7,084 nucleotides of DNA from an uncultured Polynucleobacter sp. GTDB lineage: Bacteria; Pseudomonadota; Gammaproteobacteria; Burkholderiales; Burkholderiaceae. Numbering within the stretch: position 1 is the first letter of the stretch; the number at the start of each line of letters is the position of its first letter. Location of the stretch: positions 1-7,084 of the forward strand of contig CALKUJ010000123.1 in the NCBI GenBank assembly GCA_937996825.1, written 5' to 3'. Below, one piece after another: positions 6,112-7,084 of the stretch. Below the pieces are notes generated by a model that ran no database searches, had not been told where the DNA came from, and worked only from the letters and a program-made list of their open reading frames with translations. A program made the translations under genes and the position numbers.

Positions 6112-7084
6112 ATGAAAAAAGTTTATATCAAAACCTTCGGATGTCAGATGAATGAATATGATTCTGACAAGATGGTGGACGTCCTTCACCATCACGATGG
6201 CATGATAAAAACTGATACGCCAGAAGATGCAGATTTAATTCTTTTAAATACTTGTTCAGTTCGCGAAAAGGCCCAAGAAAAAGTTTTTTCTGATTTGGGC
6301 CGCTTGCGTGAACTAAAACTTAAACGACCTGAACTAATGATTGGTGTTGGCGGCTGCGTTGCAAGCCAAGAAGGTAAACACATTGTTAACCGAGCACCCT
6401 ATGTTGATATTGTTTTTGGTCCACAAACCCTGCACAGACTTCCAGAGCTGATTGAGGCACGTCATTCAAGTGGCTTACCTCAGGTAGACATCAGTTTTCC
6501 AGAAATCGAAAAGTTTGATAACTTACCTCCAGCCAAAGTTGAAGGTGGTGCGGCTTATGTATCCATCATGGAAGGCTGCTCTAAGTATTGCAGCTATTGC
6601 GTAGTCCCCTACACAAGAGGCGAAGAGGTTTCCAGACCATTCGAAGATGTTCTAACTGAAGTAGCTGGTTTAGCGCAACAGGGCGTTCAAGAGATTCAAT
6701 TATTGGGTCAGAATGTGAATGCCTATAGAGGCAGCATTGCTGGCTCAAGTGAGATCGCTGACTTCGCCATGCTTTTGGAATATGTGGCAGAAATACCAGG
6801 CGTTGAACGAATTCGTTTCACAACCAGTCACCCAAAAGAATTCACCCAACGCTTGATTGATGCCTATGCAAAAATTCCAAAACTTGTGAATCAACTGCAC
6901 CTTCCAGTTCAGCATGGATCAGACAGAGTGTTAGCCAATATGAAACGTGGCTACACCATCTTGGAATACAAAAGCATCATCAAAAAGATGAAAGCCGTGC
7001 GTCCAGGCATTTCTATTTCAAGCGACTTCATTGTTGGCTTCCCTGGTGAAACAGAAGAAGATTTTGAGCAACTCATGAAGCTTG
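6112..7084 (+). CDS. miaB: tRNA-2-methylthio-N6-dimethylallyladenosine synthase MiaB, 3' end beyond the window
   Basis: The first 324 codons of an enzyme normally about 445-460 residues long. MiaB is a cytosolic radical-SAM methylthiotransferase that converts i6A37 to ms2i6A37 in tRNAs reading UNN codons. The N-terminal UPF0004 domain has its three auxiliary-cluster cysteines: C11 (TFGCQMNEYDS), C48 (LLNTCSVREKAQEKVFS region) and C82 (VGGCVASQEG). The radical-SAM domain has the CxxxCxxC triad C156, C160, C163 (EGCSKYCSYCVVPYTRGEE). LLGQNVNAY (197-205), RFTTSHPKEF (235-244), LPVQHGSDRVL (264-274) and SDFIVGFPGETEEDF (304-318) are also typical. All six cluster cysteines are present. The start at 6112 gives the canonical MiaB N-terminus; there is no clear Shine-Dalgarno, and with the antiporter stop 3 bp upstream, translation is probably coupled. 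The TRAM domain lies past the window edge. Confidence 0.97.
   Translation, partial: MKKVYIKTFGCQMNEYDSDKMVDVLHHHDGMIKTDTPEDADLILLNTCSVREKAQEKVFSDLGRLRELKLKRPELMIGVGGCVASQEGKHIVNRAPYVDIVFGPQTLHRLPELIEARHSSGLPQVDISFPEIEKFDNLPPAKVEGGAAYVSIMEGCSKYCSYCVVPYTRGEEVSRPFEDVLTEVAGLAQQGVQEIQLLGQNVNAYRGSIAGSSEIADFAMLLEYVAEIPGVERIRFTTSHPKEFTQRLIDAYAKIPKLVNQLHLPVQHGSDRVLANMKRGYTILEYKSIIKKMKAVRPGISISSDFIVGFPGETEEDFEQLMKL

Overview
The window looks like a freshwater betaproteobacterium of the Burkholderiaceae, most likely Polynucleobacter or a close relative. The grounds are family recognition (DUF6352 protein, 2CSK_N-type histidine kinase, DUF4212 subunit, antiporter next to miaB) and a moderately AT-leaning codon usage. 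No database search was possible, so the genus is an inference. All genes read on the plus strand.

Left end (1-2234): a two-component system and a small membrane protein. The first reading frame is chimeric. Its first roughly 40 codons read as an actinobacterial-type group 1 glycosyltransferase with G/C-rich third positions. It then switches without a frame break into the linker and DNA-binding domain of an OmpR-family response regulator whose receiver domain is missing. The switch lies in a short stretch that both families could encode, so a metagenome assembly chimera at a contig edge is the simplest explanation. After it come a complete TctE/QseC-like sensor histidine kinase and, overlapping its stop codon by ATGA, a 74-residue DUF4212 protein. 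DUF4212 is normally the small subunit of a sodium:solute symporter, but no large subunit follows.

Middle (2235-4423): a DUF6352-family protein of unknown function and, 28 bp downstream, a class I SAM-dependent methyltransferase with an N-terminal four-cysteine, zinc-ribbon-like module. The methyltransferase stops inside a hydrophobic helix, and a short sensible continuation lies in another frame.

Intergenic block (4424-4842): an elongator-type tRNA-Met(CAT) with encoded CCA and its own -10 box, flanked by several small hairpins, then a promoter-like site for the next operon.

Right end (4843-7084): a 421-residue membrane protein of the putative Na+/H+ antiporter family (Pfam Na_H_antiport_3) and, 3 bp later, the first 324 codons of miaB (tRNA methylthiotransferase), cut by the window edge.

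Most of this is ordinary chromosomal housekeeping. I found no CRISPR array, insertion sequence, phage gene or evident defence system. The points most worth checking are the chimeric left end, the orphan DUF4212 subunit, the possible frameshift at the methyltransferase C-terminus, and the unexplained structure around the tRNA.
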